Of a stretch of 64,000 nt of DNA, positions 16,500-24,854 are shown piece after piece. This DNA comes from Vibrio porteresiae DSM 19223 (lineage in GTDB: Bacteria > Pseudomonadota > Gammaproteobacteria > Enterobacterales > Vibrionaceae), in the NCBI RefSeq assembly GCF_024347055.1, contig NZ_AP024896.1, forward strand, positions 1,426,001 to 1,490,000, written 5' to 3'. Below the pieces are notes generated by a model that worked only from the letters and a program-made list of their open reading frames with translations, had not been told where the DNA came from and ran no database searches. The position numbers and the translations under genes were made by a program. Each line of letters begins with the position of its first letter. Positions within the stretch are counted from its first letter, which is position 1.

Positions 16500-17357
16500 T
16501 GTATTCGATTAGAGATCTCAGTGTTTTCGTTCAAGCAGCAAGAAGCAGTAGTTTCGTTGAAGCGGCAACCGCATTAGGCATCACCCCCTCATCCGTTGGC
16601 AAAACCATACAAAAAAATTGAAGAAAAGCATAATATTATGTTATTTGCTCGCAGTACGCGCAGTATCTCGCTTACCGAGGAAGGGCAAATTCTGTATCGC
16701 TATGCAGAAAACATCTTGCAAGAACTCGATGCGGCAACAATTACCCTAGAAAAGATGAAAAATAATTGTCAGGGTAAACTAAAAATTAGCGTTCCCAATA
16801 TTGATGAGATTTTTGATGAATTAATCGCTGGTTTTATTCTTGAACATCCAAATATTGAGTTAGATATTTCCCTTAGTGATGACTATGTGGATATTATCAA
16901 AGAGAGTTACGATGCCGTTATTCGCTTTGGATATATTTCCGACTCTCGCTTATTTGCCAAACGTATTGGCGATATTACTATGAACGTCTTTCATTCTGCC
17001 CAATATGTTTTACAAACTGATCTGTATGCCAATCAGTTTTTGTTTTATCGCTATCCCGCCTCAGGGAAAATCGAATCTTGGAACAACGTGATGCCACTAA
17101 ACATGGATAAGATTGGCATTTATCGCACCTTCAACTCTATCCCATTGATTAAGAAACTGTGTATGGCAGGCCAAGGTTTGGCTTATCTACCAGAGAGAGT
17201 CTGCTTGCATGAGTTAGCCAATGGTCAATTGATCAAAGCAAGCGGCTCAGGACAGAGCATTCGGGAAGTAAGTATTGTCTGGCCGCATAATAAAAACGTC
17301 AGTTCAAAATTGCGGGCTTTTATTGATTATTTTTCCACACATTGGCAATCGAGTTGA
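16500..17357 (+). pseudogene. LysR-family regulator, frameshifted in the HTH region
   Basis: An ATG at 16500 opens a LysR HTH (MYSIRDLSVFVQAA to GITPSSVGKTIQKN) that stops at 16619-16621. The rest of the protein, from IEEKHNIMLFARSTRSISLT to the end at 17357, continues in another frame after a run of seven A (16611-16617). Removing one A restores KTIQKIEEKHNIMLF, the normal LysR linker sequence. So one base was added in the A-run, by mutation or sequencing error. The effector domain is intact, which suggests a very recent event or an error. It is divergent from the cupin/MoaF-like pair. As read, no functional DNA-binding protein would be made. Confidence 0.85.
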
Positions 17358-17435
17358 GCTTTACTAATCGGCTCATCTAAGCAGCTTTACTACTCAACTT
17401 GACTAAGAGATTTGTTAGGTGACGTTACTATGAAG

Positions 17436-17457
17436 AACCCCGCTCGGCGGCGGGGTT
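17436..17457. terminator. Hairpin between converging LysR and OmpA-like genes
   Basis: AACCCCGC and GCGGGGTT form 8-base arms around a 6-base loop, located between two converging genes. No long T-run follows on either strand. Confidence 0.6.
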
Positions 17458-17466
17458 TCAAGATGA

Positions 17467-18132
17467 TTACAGCGGCAAAATCGAGATTTCAACTCGGCGA
17501 TTACACTTTCGACCAGCTTGAGTATCGTTGGAGCAAATGGGCTGACTTTCACCCGCACCTTGAACTTGAATGCGGTTTGAAGCCACCTTTTGACCAATCA
17601 AATAAGTACGAACCGAGCTCGCACGTTGCTCTGAAAGCTGCTGGTTATAGCTAGCGCTTCCCGTACTGTCGGTGTGCCCAGTGATCAAAAGTTGGGTTTT
17701 AGGGTATTCCACTAGGATACGAGCAACGCCATTCAGTGATTGATAGATACTGGCATCGAGGTTGTGAGAGTTGGATTGAAAGCCAATCCCATTTTGCATC
17801 ACCAACACCAGTTGACCATCTCCGACGCGCTTCACTTGCACACCAGAATCAACTAACTCTTTGCGCAGTGCCGCTTCTTGACGGTCAAAATAATAGCCCA
17901 CACCAGCACCAACCGCCGCTCCACCAGCAACCCCGATCAAAGCATGTTGGCGTCGCTCTTTCGCACTGCCGCCCGTGGCTAAGCCGGTTAATACACCCGC
18001 TACAGCGCCGATCATGGCACCTTTGGTTGCCGAGTTAGTTTCTTGCTCGCCTGTTGTGGCGTTTTGTCTTTGGGTGGCTTCACAGCCCGTGAGCACTAAT
18101 GCCACTGCCAATAAACACGACAATTTTTTCAT
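17467..18132 (-). CDS. OmpA-family lipoprotein, YiaD-like
   Basis: An outer-membrane lipoprotein that should bind peptidoglycan. Of 221 residues, the signal peptide ends in lipobox LVLTGC; next comes a glycine-zipper segment (KGAMIGAVAGVLTGLATGG and GVAGGAAVGAGVGYYF); the C-terminal OmpA domain carries ITGHTDSTGSASYNQQLSEQ and RRVEI. The arrangement and size match YiaD. An in-frame start exists at 18150, but the ATG at 18132 begins a normal lipoprotein signal. It stands alone, with a hairpin behind it. Confidence 0.9.
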   Translation of the reverse strand: MKKLSCLLAVALVLTGCEATQRQNATTGEQETNSATKGAMIGAVAGVLTGLATGGSAKERRQHALIGVAGGAAVGAGVGYYFDRQEAALRKELVDSGVQVKRVGDGQLVLVMQNGIGFQSNSHNLDASIYQSLNGVARILVEYPKTQLLITGHTDSTGSASYNQQLSEQRASSVRTYLIGQKVASNRIQVQGAGESQPICSNDTQAGRKCNRRVEISILPL

Positions 18133-18356
18133 TGTTTTTCCTACTCTCATCGTTAGCGTTCACTTAATCCAGTTTAGAACTCAATGGGATTAACTGAGCA
18201 ATTTTCAGCGATGATAAAGAGAAAACGTAAAGGAATGTAAAGAGAAGAAAGGGAACAGGTAAGCCTTATGTGAATTTTGTCAGCAGTGTGATGAAAGGAA
18301 GCAATAGATAGGTGATTTATACTGTCGGGAAAGAGCGCGAAAAATGCAGATAAAAA

Positions 18357-18385
18357 AAGTCCCCACAGTCTAAACGTGAGGACTT
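18357..18385 (-). terminator. Terminator of corA
   Basis: On the minus strand AAGTCCTCAC pairs with GTGGGGACTT (one mismatch) and is followed by seven T, 29 bases after the corA stop codon. Confidence 0.85.
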
Positions 18386-18413
18386 CATACGGGGCTAGGA
18401 TCACAATTGTCCT

Positions 18414-19370
18414 TCAGAGCCACCCTTTGCGTTTGAAGTACACATATGGGGCAAAGCCTGAAGCCAACATCAATCCGAGCGCGAATGGATAACCACCTAA
18501 CCAGTGCAACTCCGGCATGAAATCAAAGTTCATCCCGTAAATACTCGCAATCACTGTCGGTGGGAGAAAGACCACGGAAGCAATTGAGAAAATTTTGATG
18601 ATTTGGTTCTGCTCAATGTTGATAAAACCTTGGGTTGAATCCATTAAGAAGTTGATTTTATCGAACAAAAACGTGGTATGAGACATCAAGGCTTCAATGT
18701 CATGCCCAACCTCGGTTAAGGTTTCTCGATGTTCATTACGTGACTTGAGGTTTCTTAGCAAAAATGAAATGGTTCGCTGAGTATCCATCAAACACAGGCG
18801 CACTTTACCGTTGCTGTCTTCAAGACGGGCCAAACGGCTAATACACTCTTCTAAATCCGCTTCTTCATTCTCCAAAACATCATGGCTCACTCGCTCCAGT
18901 TGGCGATGAATGTCCTCAAGAATATCCGCATGATTTTCGACTTTCTGCTCAAGCAATGTCACCAATAGGCTATCCACTGTATTGCAATGAATCTGCCCTC
19001 GGCGGGCCCGCAAACGCAGTAAGCGAAAGTCAGCCACATCACCATCGCGTATGGTGATCAGACGTTCGTTTTGTAAAATACAAGCCACGGTCACTGAGTT
19101 GTGTCGTCCTTCCGTTGGGGAAAGAAACAGTGAGTGAACATGGATTCCTGAACGATCAATAAAACAACGCGCTGAAGTTTCAATTTCTTCTACATCAGTA
19201 GATTCAGGCAGTTCGATGCGCCAAAGAGAGCTAATCAGTTGTCGCTCTTCATCGGTGGGCTCGTGTGCATCAATCCACTCGGCCTGCTGAACAAATTGCC
19301 TAAGATCGCTGCTATCATCGGTTGGCATTGCAGTAATCACGCCATTTATGATTCTAAAAAAACGCAGCAT
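18414..19370 (-). CDS. corA: CorA-family magnesium/cobalt transporter
   Basis: A pentameric inner-membrane channel that brings in Mg2+ (and Co2+ or Ni2+). The 318-residue length is normal. A large cytoplasmic N-terminal funnel precedes two membrane segments at the C-terminus; the signature GMN is in ASIYGMNFDFMPEL at the end of the first segment, and the acidic loop FMPEL follows. The protein ends with a basic tail (KRKG). GGAGAGGAG precedes the ATG. The 500-base upstream region holds three hairpins in a row that could form a regulatory leader. Confidence 0.93.
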   Translation of the reverse strand: MLRFFRIINGVITAMPTDDSSDLRQFVQQAEWIDAHEPTDEERQLISSLWRIELPESTDVEEIETSARCFIDRSGIHVHSLFLSPTEGRHNSVTVACILQNERLITIRDGDVADFRLLRLRARRGQIHCNTVDSLLVTLLEQKVENHADILEDIHRQLERVSHDVLENEEADLEECISRLARLEDSNGKVRLCLMDTQRTISFLLRNLKSRNEHRETLTEVGHDIEALMSHTTFLFDKINFLMDSTQGFINIEQNQIIKIFSIASVVFLPPTVIASIYGMNFDFMPELHWLGGYPFALGLMLASGFAPYVYFKRKGWL

Positions 19371-19870
19371 CGCACACTCCTCTCCATCGTTACGAGTCGG
19401 CTCGTAATCTATCTTTTTTATGTTTCAGTTTCTTAATAACTGAAAAAATACTCTATACTTTTCCTTAAAGTAGAGTGTCGCTCCTTGCGCTCGCCGGAGT
19501 ATACAGGAAGAATGGGGAGACACTCAAAATCTGGCGGTTAGACCAGTTGAGGGCATCGCAGTTCATTGAAAACCCAAACAGAATAATTCTCGGTAAATTT
19601 TTTTATGCCGCTGTAGGATTGATTCTGCTCACAAATTTATTCAATGAGTAAATTTATCAAAAATAAAACTAGTCATTATTCAAGCAACGTGTATACTCTG
19701 ACCAGCTCTAACAAATGAGTTATATGTGAAACATTTAGTACAAGTTACCTCTCAGATATCTTTCGAACTTTTTCGTTTAGCTCCTGCGACAACTCTTCCT
19801 GAAAATCCATCTAATCCAATTTGTTAAAAGCGTAACATTAAATTTTAAACGTAAAAAAGAAGAAATATCT
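19371..19870. other. Structured spacer between corA and the cold-shock gene
   Basis: The corA side holds three hairpins: 19390-19407 (TTACGAG/CTCGTAA), 19423-19445 (TTTCAGTT/AACTGAAA) and 19450-19476 (stem with 2-base bulge, followed on the minus strand by ATTTTTTC, like a terminator). The other side probably holds the cold-shock gene promoter; TATACT at 19692-19697 is a good -10 and would give a leader of about 165 bases, typical of cspA mRNAs. I see no protein gene. Confidence 0.55.
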
Positions 19871-20083
19871 ATGTCTAACAAAGCGACTGGTTCAGTAAAA
19901 TGGTTCAACGAAACTAAAGGTTTCGGTTTCATCAGCCAAGACAACGGTGGTCAAGATGTGTTTGTACACTTCAACGCTATCGTATCTGAAGGTTTCAAAA
20001 CTCTTGCTGAAGGTCAACGTGTAAGCTTTGACGTTGAACAGGGTAAAAAAGGCCCTCAAGCAGCAAACGTTACAGCGCTGTAA
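19871..20083 (+). CDS. cspA: Cold-shock protein, CspA family
   Basis: A 70-residue single-stranded nucleic-acid-binding protein that acts as an RNA chaperone. The single CSD domain has both RNA-binding motifs, KGFGFI (RNP1) and VFVHF (RNP2). The size is normal. A long AT-rich leader lies upstream, as expected for cold-inducible csp genes whose mRNA folds as a thermosensor. AAGAAGAAATATCT precedes the ATG. A 13-base stem hairpin follows. Which csp paralogue this corresponds to cannot be told. Confidence 0.93.
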   Translation: MSNKATGSVKWFNETKGFGFISQDNGGQDVFVHFNAIVSEGFKTLAEGQRVSFDVEQGKKGPQAANVTAL

Positions 20084-20090
20084 TGAATTT

Positions 20091-20120
20091 ATTGGCGTGA
20101 TGGCTCTCCATCGCGCCAAT
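20091..20120 (+). terminator. Hairpin after the cold-shock gene
   Basis: ATTGGCGTGATGG and CCATCGCGCCAAT form a 13-base stem (one G-T pair) around CTCT, 7 bases after the stop codon; a T/C-rich stretch follows. Confidence 0.7.
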
Positions 20121-20190
20121 TCCTCCCTTCTATTACCCTCGCTCTACTAGATACAACTTACTTTTTTCTCTATCTACATGAAGGAAATAT

Positions 20191-20289
20191 ATGTCTCGAA
20201 GAACTACGCGTCAGCGTCATTGGTATCAATTATTACGTGATAAAAAATTGAAAGAACAAAGCACTCCTCAATCTGAATATCAAATTTAA
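20191..20289 (+). CDS. Very small basic protein, 32 residues, unknown
   Basis: An ATG with a good GAAGGA ribosome site opens a 32-codon frame, MSRRTTRQRHWYQLLRDKK followed by a short polar tail. It is rich in Arg and Lys at the N-terminus and has no membrane segment. It lies 108 bases after the cold-shock gene and its terminator-like hairpin, so it may be read through or have its own promoter. I know no family for it. The ribosome site and codon use favour a real gene, but length alone would not. Confidence 0.5.
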   Translation: MSRRTTRQRHWYQLLRDKKLKEQSTPQSEYQI

Positions 20290-20477
20290 TTCCTTATCTC
20301 TCGCGCTCGTTTACTCAACATCATTTTGAGTTAAGCGGTACAAATATGTGTTCATTAATTATGAACAACACCAAAACCTTATTATTTATTCACACAAGAT
20401 CTCATAATACGTAGGTATTACTTTTCATTTTATTCCTAGTGATTATGCTCTTGTGTTTTAAAAAGGAATGAATCTCT

Positions 20478-20621
20478 ATGTCAAAAAAGACAAAAGCTAC
20501 TAAAGCAAAAACTGAGCAAGGCGATACTCTTGAAAAGAAATCGTTAAGCGAACATGAAACTCGCAAAAAAATTGAAGAACTTCTAGAACAAAGAGCATTT
20601 GATCGTCAGTTCGAGTTATAA
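20478..20621 (+). CDS. Small charged protein, 47 residues, resembling PA3496-type proteins
   Basis: AAAAGGAATGAATCTCT precedes the ATG. The 47-residue product has a Lys/Thr-rich start and a charged helical end (TRKKIEELLEQRAFDRQFEL) like the C-terminal helix of the small PA3496-type family found in gamma-proteobacteria. The role of that family is not settled. It follows the other very small frame by 188 bases, a stretch holding two short hairpins (GTTCAT/ATGAAC and ACTCAA/TTGAGT). Confidence 0.55.
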   Translation: MSKKTKATKAKTEQGDTLEKKSLSEHETRKKIEELLEQRAFDRQFEL

Positions 20622-20839
20622 GATTTACCTCATCCCGTTACTCTCTATGGATGGCCCTCACCCATCCAACTTGAGACCAGCACTCCCGCGCCTTTCTTGC
20701 TTTTCTTCAAACACACGCCTAAATCTGCTCAAATTTAAGATTTTTCGACATTTCAGCCACTTTGTGCAAAGTAGTAACTGCTAATATAGAAAACTTCGTA
20801 TAGAATTCACCCAGTCTGTTAATCGCACGATTCTCATCT

Positions 20840-23254
20840 ATGCTTGAACTCTTTTTGCTGCAAATAGCTCTGTTTTCGATTTTCCCACTCTACTTCACTG
20901 TCCTTGATGGTCCACTACGTCGCGTCTCTTATTACATCTACATTGCGTTGGTGTTATTGATTGGTGGATTCTTTGGTAACGTTTATTCTCTGCCAGTAAC
21001 TGCTGATATTACTGTATCCGGTGGCAATATTTGCTACGGCGCTTTTATGATGTCGTCGGTCTTATTTGTTTTAGTTGAGCGTGACCTATTCATTCTGCGC
21101 CACTTGGTGCGCTTAGTGCTGTTTGTCGATTTATTTAATGCGCTATTTTCTGATTTGGCTGCACGCAGTTTGTCACACCAAGGGATAATGAATCCCCATA
21201 ATACTTCGCCAGCCCTGTTTGATATCTCCACCCCTTTTATTATTTTGGGTGGCGTGCTGATTATTCTTGAGTTGCTTACGCTACTCTACAGTTTTGAAAA
21301 ACTGAAAAAATGCCATTTCAATCCAGTGGTAACCGCCTTTTGTTATATTCTGCTGTTTATTACGGTGCTCTGTATTGATGGCATTCTCTTCCCGCTGTTA
21401 GCCTTTGGCTTTAGCCAAGAGATCATCAATATTGTGTTTGGATCGTTGGATGGCAAAATTCTCACTGCCAGTGCCTATGCGCTGCCACTGATTCTCTTTA
21501 CCCTCATTCGCCGCAAGTCGTTCATCAGTTATTTGAGCGCGGATGATTTTCGCTGGACGCTGCTCCTTAAAACCAGCACTCAATTGGCCGAAGAAATGTC
21601 GGCACAAGAGACTTATCGTGAGCAAGCCGATACCGTGTTTAAACACACGGATGAAGGCTTAGCCATTGTTGATAACCAAGGAAAAGTGCTAAGAGCAAAC
21701 CAAGCCTTATGCGAGGAGTTGGCGTTGCCACTTACCCAATTATTAGTGCGTACAGATTCGATCTTTGCGCTGTTCACTTATCAGCAGCACGCCTTAGACC
21801 TAGAGATATTACGCAAGCTTCCTTGGCGTGGCGAAGTTAGCTTTGGCGCTGAGCATCATGGGCTACTTTCCATCGCCAAAGTTGAGTCTGAGTCCAATAA
21901 GCCCGTGACCTTTGTACTGTCACTGGTCAACATTGATGAACAAAAGGCGATTCAGGCCAAACTCAACCATCTTGCTCGCCATGATCAGCTTACCCAGTTA
22001 CCTAACCGTCGCGTGCTAGATGATGTGATTGAAAGCCTACAGGGTAAAGCCTTTGGGCTATTGGTCGTCGATTTGGATCATTTTAAAGACGTCAACGATA
22101 GTTACGGCCATGCGGCGGGCGATACCGTGTTGTGCACGCTGGCTGATAGACTGCGCTTACTGCATGACGAATTTCCCGATGATGTGCTCGGTTTATCGCG
22201 AACCGGTGGTGATGAATTTGCGATTTTGATCGCCAACTTGCCGCTATTGAAAGTCACCCAATTGATCAATGCGATTCAATACCGTCTTGCCCAAGTAATA
22301 CCACTTAATAATCAAGTTGAGGTCTACATTTCCGCTACGATTGGGGCCAGTTTCCAAGCGCAAGGAGAGAACCGAGATTTGCTACAAGAGGCAGACGCAG
22401 GGCTTTATGAAGCCAAACGTAACCGCCGCGGCAGTTATGGGCTATACGAAGAACGTCTGACGTTAGAAAGCCAACGCAAATTGACCCTAAGCAGCAAGCT
22501 CAAGCAAACCTTGCAAGAGGGCAAGGTGCAGGTCTATTACCAACCGCAATACTGCGCCAAAACTGAACGCTTGGTGGGGGTTGAAGCCCTTGCACGCTGG
22601 CATGATGATGAACTGGGTTGGGTTTCACCAGCCGAGTTTATCCCGATTGCAGAAGAGACGGGCCTAATCGAACCTTTAGGCGAATTCGTTCTTAAACGTG
22701 CCTGCGAAGACGGCGCCAAATGGATTGCGCAGGGGTTAGGCGAATTGAAAATGTCGGTTAACGTGTCAGCCTATCAACTGCGTTTTGGCCAATTTATAGC
22801 AACGCTCAACAATGTGCTCAAGCAAACCGAATTTCCCGTCCGTTTTCTGGAGTTGGAACTGACAGAATCGGCTTATATCGAACGAGAAAATGAAGTTCTA
22901 CCGTTACTGCATCAATTGAAACAGCTCGGCGTTCGTTTAGCCATCGACGATTTTGGTACAGGGTATTCATCGCTCTCCTACTTATCCAAAATGCCGTGGG
23001 ACACGCTGAAAATCGATCGTAGCTTTATCATCGGCATTCCTGATGATCAGGAGCAGTGCAAACTGACGGCGACCATCATCAAAATGGCCCACGCTCTCAA
23101 TCTGGATATCGTTGTTGAAGGGGTTGAAACTCGTGAACAACTCGCCTTTGTTGCTCAGCGTAATAGTCAATTAATTCAAGGCTATTACTACTCTCCACCC
23201 TTAGCCGCAGAGGCATTGATCGCACGAATCAGAAAAGAGCAAAGCAGCCAGTGA
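20840..23254 (+). CDS. Membrane-bound GGDEF-EAL cyclic-di-GMP protein
   Basis: An 804-residue signalling protein that could make or break c-di-GMP. About seven or eight hydrophobic segments fill residues 1-230, of a type I cannot name. A PAS-like region follows (about 260-375; DEGLAIVDNQGKVLRANQAL). The GGDEF domain (about 380-545) keeps LTQLPNRR and the active motif TGGDEF; the EAL domain (about 555-800) keeps GVEALARW, DDFGTGYSSL and KIDRSF. Both catalytic motifs are intact, so either activity is possible; tandem proteins with both often act as phosphodiesterases. It is a single gene without a linked partner. Confidence 0.92.
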   Translation: MLELFLLQIALFSIFPLYFTVLDGPLRRVSYYIYIALVLLIGGFFGNVYSLPVTADITVSGGNICYGAFMMSSVLFVLVERDLFILRHLVRLVLFVDLFNALFSDLAARSLSHQGIMNPHNTSPALFDISTPFIILGGVLIILELLTLLYSFEKLKKCHFNPVVTAFCYILLFITVLCIDGILFPLLAFGFSQEIINIVFGSLDGKILTASAYALPLILFTLIRRKSFISYLSADDFRWTLLLKTSTQLAEEMSAQETYREQADTVFKHTDEGLAIVDNQGKVLRANQALCEELALPLTQLLVRTDSIFALFTYQQHALDLEILRKLPWRGEVSFGAEHHGLLSIAKVESESNKPVTFVLSLVNIDEQKAIQAKLNHLARHDQLTQLPNRRVLDDVIESLQGKAFGLLVVDLDHFKDVNDSYGHAAGDTVLCTLADRLRLLHDEFPDDVLGLSRTGGDEFAILIANLPLLKVTQLINAIQYRLAQVIPLNNQVEVYISATIGASFQAQGENRDLLQEADAGLYEAKRNRRGSYGLYEERLTLESQRKLTLSSKLKQTLQEGKVQVYYQPQYCAKTERLVGVEALARWHDDELGWVSPAEFIPIAEETGLIEPLGEFVLKRACEDGAKWIAQGLGELKMSVNVSAYQLRFGQFIATLNNVLKQTEFPVRFLELELTESAYIERENEVLPLLHQLKQLGVRLAIDDFGTGYSSLSYLSKMPWDTLKIDRSFIIGIPDDQEQCKLTATIIKMAHALNLDIVVEGVETREQLAFVAQRNSQLIQGYYYSPPLAAEALIARIRKEQSSQ

Positions 23255-23427
23255 TTGCGACGCTAAGTGCTCGTCGTTCATTGAATAGCTTGCACTTAGA
23301 TGCCTATCTGGCAATTAATCTTTCTAAAAAAGGCAAAGCTGTATTAAGAAATGAATAATTGTTTAATTGTGAGCGACTCCCTAGTATCGAGATAAATACA
23401 GGAACGTATTATTTACAGGGAATCAGT

Positions 23428-24726
23428 ATGACCAACAGTTATGCGGCACAAAGCAGTGAGTCGCTTGCGGTAAGTAAACCGAGCGACAAGAAACTGTACA
23501 AATTGATCGTAGCCTCTTCCATCGGTAACGCGCTGGAGTGGTTTGACTTAATCGCTTACGCCTTTTTTGCGCGCACCATTTCAACGCTCTTTTTCCCAAC
23601 GGATAACGACACCTTGTCCCTAATGATGACCTTGGTGACGTTTGCGTTGTCCTACCTGATTCGTCCTCTCGGCGCCGTGGTTATCGGCAGCTATGCAGAT
23701 AGAGCCGGTCGCAAATCCGCCATGCTGCTTACCATTTGGTTAATGATGGCGGGAACTTTACTTATCTCCATCATGCCAACGTACGCAACGATTGGACTGC
23801 TCGCCCCTATCGGCATTTTGCTCGCTCGTTTACTGCAAGGTTTCTCTGCAGGCGGTGAATTTGGCAGCGCGACGGCCATGTTGGTAGAGCAATACCCAGA
23901 TCGCAAAGGCTTTATCTCTAGCTTTATGTTTGCGAGCCAAGGGATCAGTGGCTTACTGGGTGCAGGGTTTGGCTTGTTACTCAGCGCGACGCTAACGCCT
24001 GAACAGCTTTCCGACTGGGGCTGGCGCGTGCCATTCATTTTTGGCTTGTTAATCGGCCCAATCGGCTTGTACATCCGTCGTCATATTGAAGAAACCGACG
24101 AATTTGCCGAGAAAAAAGAGACCAAAGTACCGTTAGTGGAACTGTTTGCAAACCATAAACGCGGTATCTTCTACAACATCGGCGCTATGGTGCTTTCCAC
24201 CTCAGTGACCTATTCCATCATCTTTATGCCAACCTATGCCACCAAGTTTCTTGGCTTAAGCGGCTCAATTGGTTACGGCGGCACGCTCATTAGCTACGCC
24301 GTGCTGACGGTGCTGACACCGTTTATTGGCAGCTTATCGGATAAAATTGGCCGAACTCGCTTAATGATGAGTGCCGGTGGTTTGTTCTTGTGTTCTGTCT
24401 ACCCCGCGTTTGTCCTGCTCTCGCACAACGCGACACTGCTGATGCTCGCGGCAGTACTATTCTGGCTGAGTATTCTAAAAGCGATGTACTTTGGTGGCTT
24501 ACCCGCACTGATGTCGGAACTCTTCCCAACCGAAGTTCGTGCCACCGGCATGGCGCTCAGTTACAACATCGCCACCACGGTATTTGGTAGCTTCACTCCG
24601 GCGCTACTGGTTTGGTCTATCAGTGCAACTGGCGATTTAATGGCTCCAAGTTACTACCTCATCTTCTCTTGTTGTGTGAGCCTAGTTTCGATGATTGCGA
24701 TTCGTAAGCACTTTAAGATTCGCTAA
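23428..24726 (+). CDS. MFS transporter, metabolite:H+ symporter (MHS) family
   Basis: A 432-residue inner-membrane carrier with 12 expected segments. MHS signatures are ASSIGNALEWFDLIAYAFFA at the start, GSYADRAGRKSAML in loop 2-3 and LLQGFSAGGEFGSATAML. Relatives move citrate, alpha-ketoglutarate, proline/betaine or other organic acids. The frame is open from 23359, but the ATG at 23428 is preceded by AGGGA and begins the conserved part. A strong terminator follows. It converges on an M20 peptidase gene; a shared role is possible but not shown. Confidence 0.9.
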   Translation: MTNSYAAQSSESLAVSKPSDKKLYKLIVASSIGNALEWFDLIAYAFFARTISTLFFPTDNDTLSLMMTLVTFALSYLIRPLGAVVIGSYADRAGRKSAMLLTIWLMMAGTLLISIMPTYATIGLLAPIGILLARLLQGFSAGGEFGSATAMLVEQYPDRKGFISSFMFASQGISGLLGAGFGLLLSATLTPEQLSDWGWRVPFIFGLLIGPIGLYIRRHIEETDEFAEKKETKVPLVELFANHKRGIFYNIGAMVLSTSVTYSIIFMPTYATKFLGLSGSIGYGGTLISYAVLTVLTPFIGSLSDKIGRTRLMMSAGGLFLCSVYPAFVLLSHNATLLMLAAVLFWLSILKAMYFGGLPALMSELFPTEVRATGMALSYNIATTVFGSFTPALLVWSISATGDLMAPSYYLIFSCCVSLVSMIAIRKHFKIR

Positions 24727-24749
24727 ACCATCCCCAACGGTGATTAGAT

Positions 24750-24773
24750 AAGGCTACTTCGGTAGCCTTTTTT
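24750..24773 (+). terminator. Terminator of the MHS transporter gene
   Basis: AAGGCTAC, loop TTCG, GTAGCCTT, then a T-run; 24 bases after the stop codon. Confidence 0.92.
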
Positions 24774-24794
24774 ATTTCTGCTCACAAAACGCAA

Positions 24795-24816
24795 AAAGAG
24801 CACCGAAGTGCTCTTT
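24795..24816 (-). terminator. Terminator of the M20 peptidase gene
   Basis: On the minus strand AAAGAGCAC, loop TTCG, GTGCTCTTT, followed by more T (five in a row). Confidence 0.9.
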
Positions 24817-24854
24817 AACTGTTCAGCTAAATTGACTGACATAAAAAGCCAGTG

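Noticed and set aside
18174..18404. 76-codon minus-strand frame after corA
   Set aside because: Lies over the corA terminator and has no domain.
19371..19870. Known Mg2+ riboswitch (M-box) upstream of corA
   Set aside because: I see hairpins but not the conserved M-box sequence, so I call only a structured leader.
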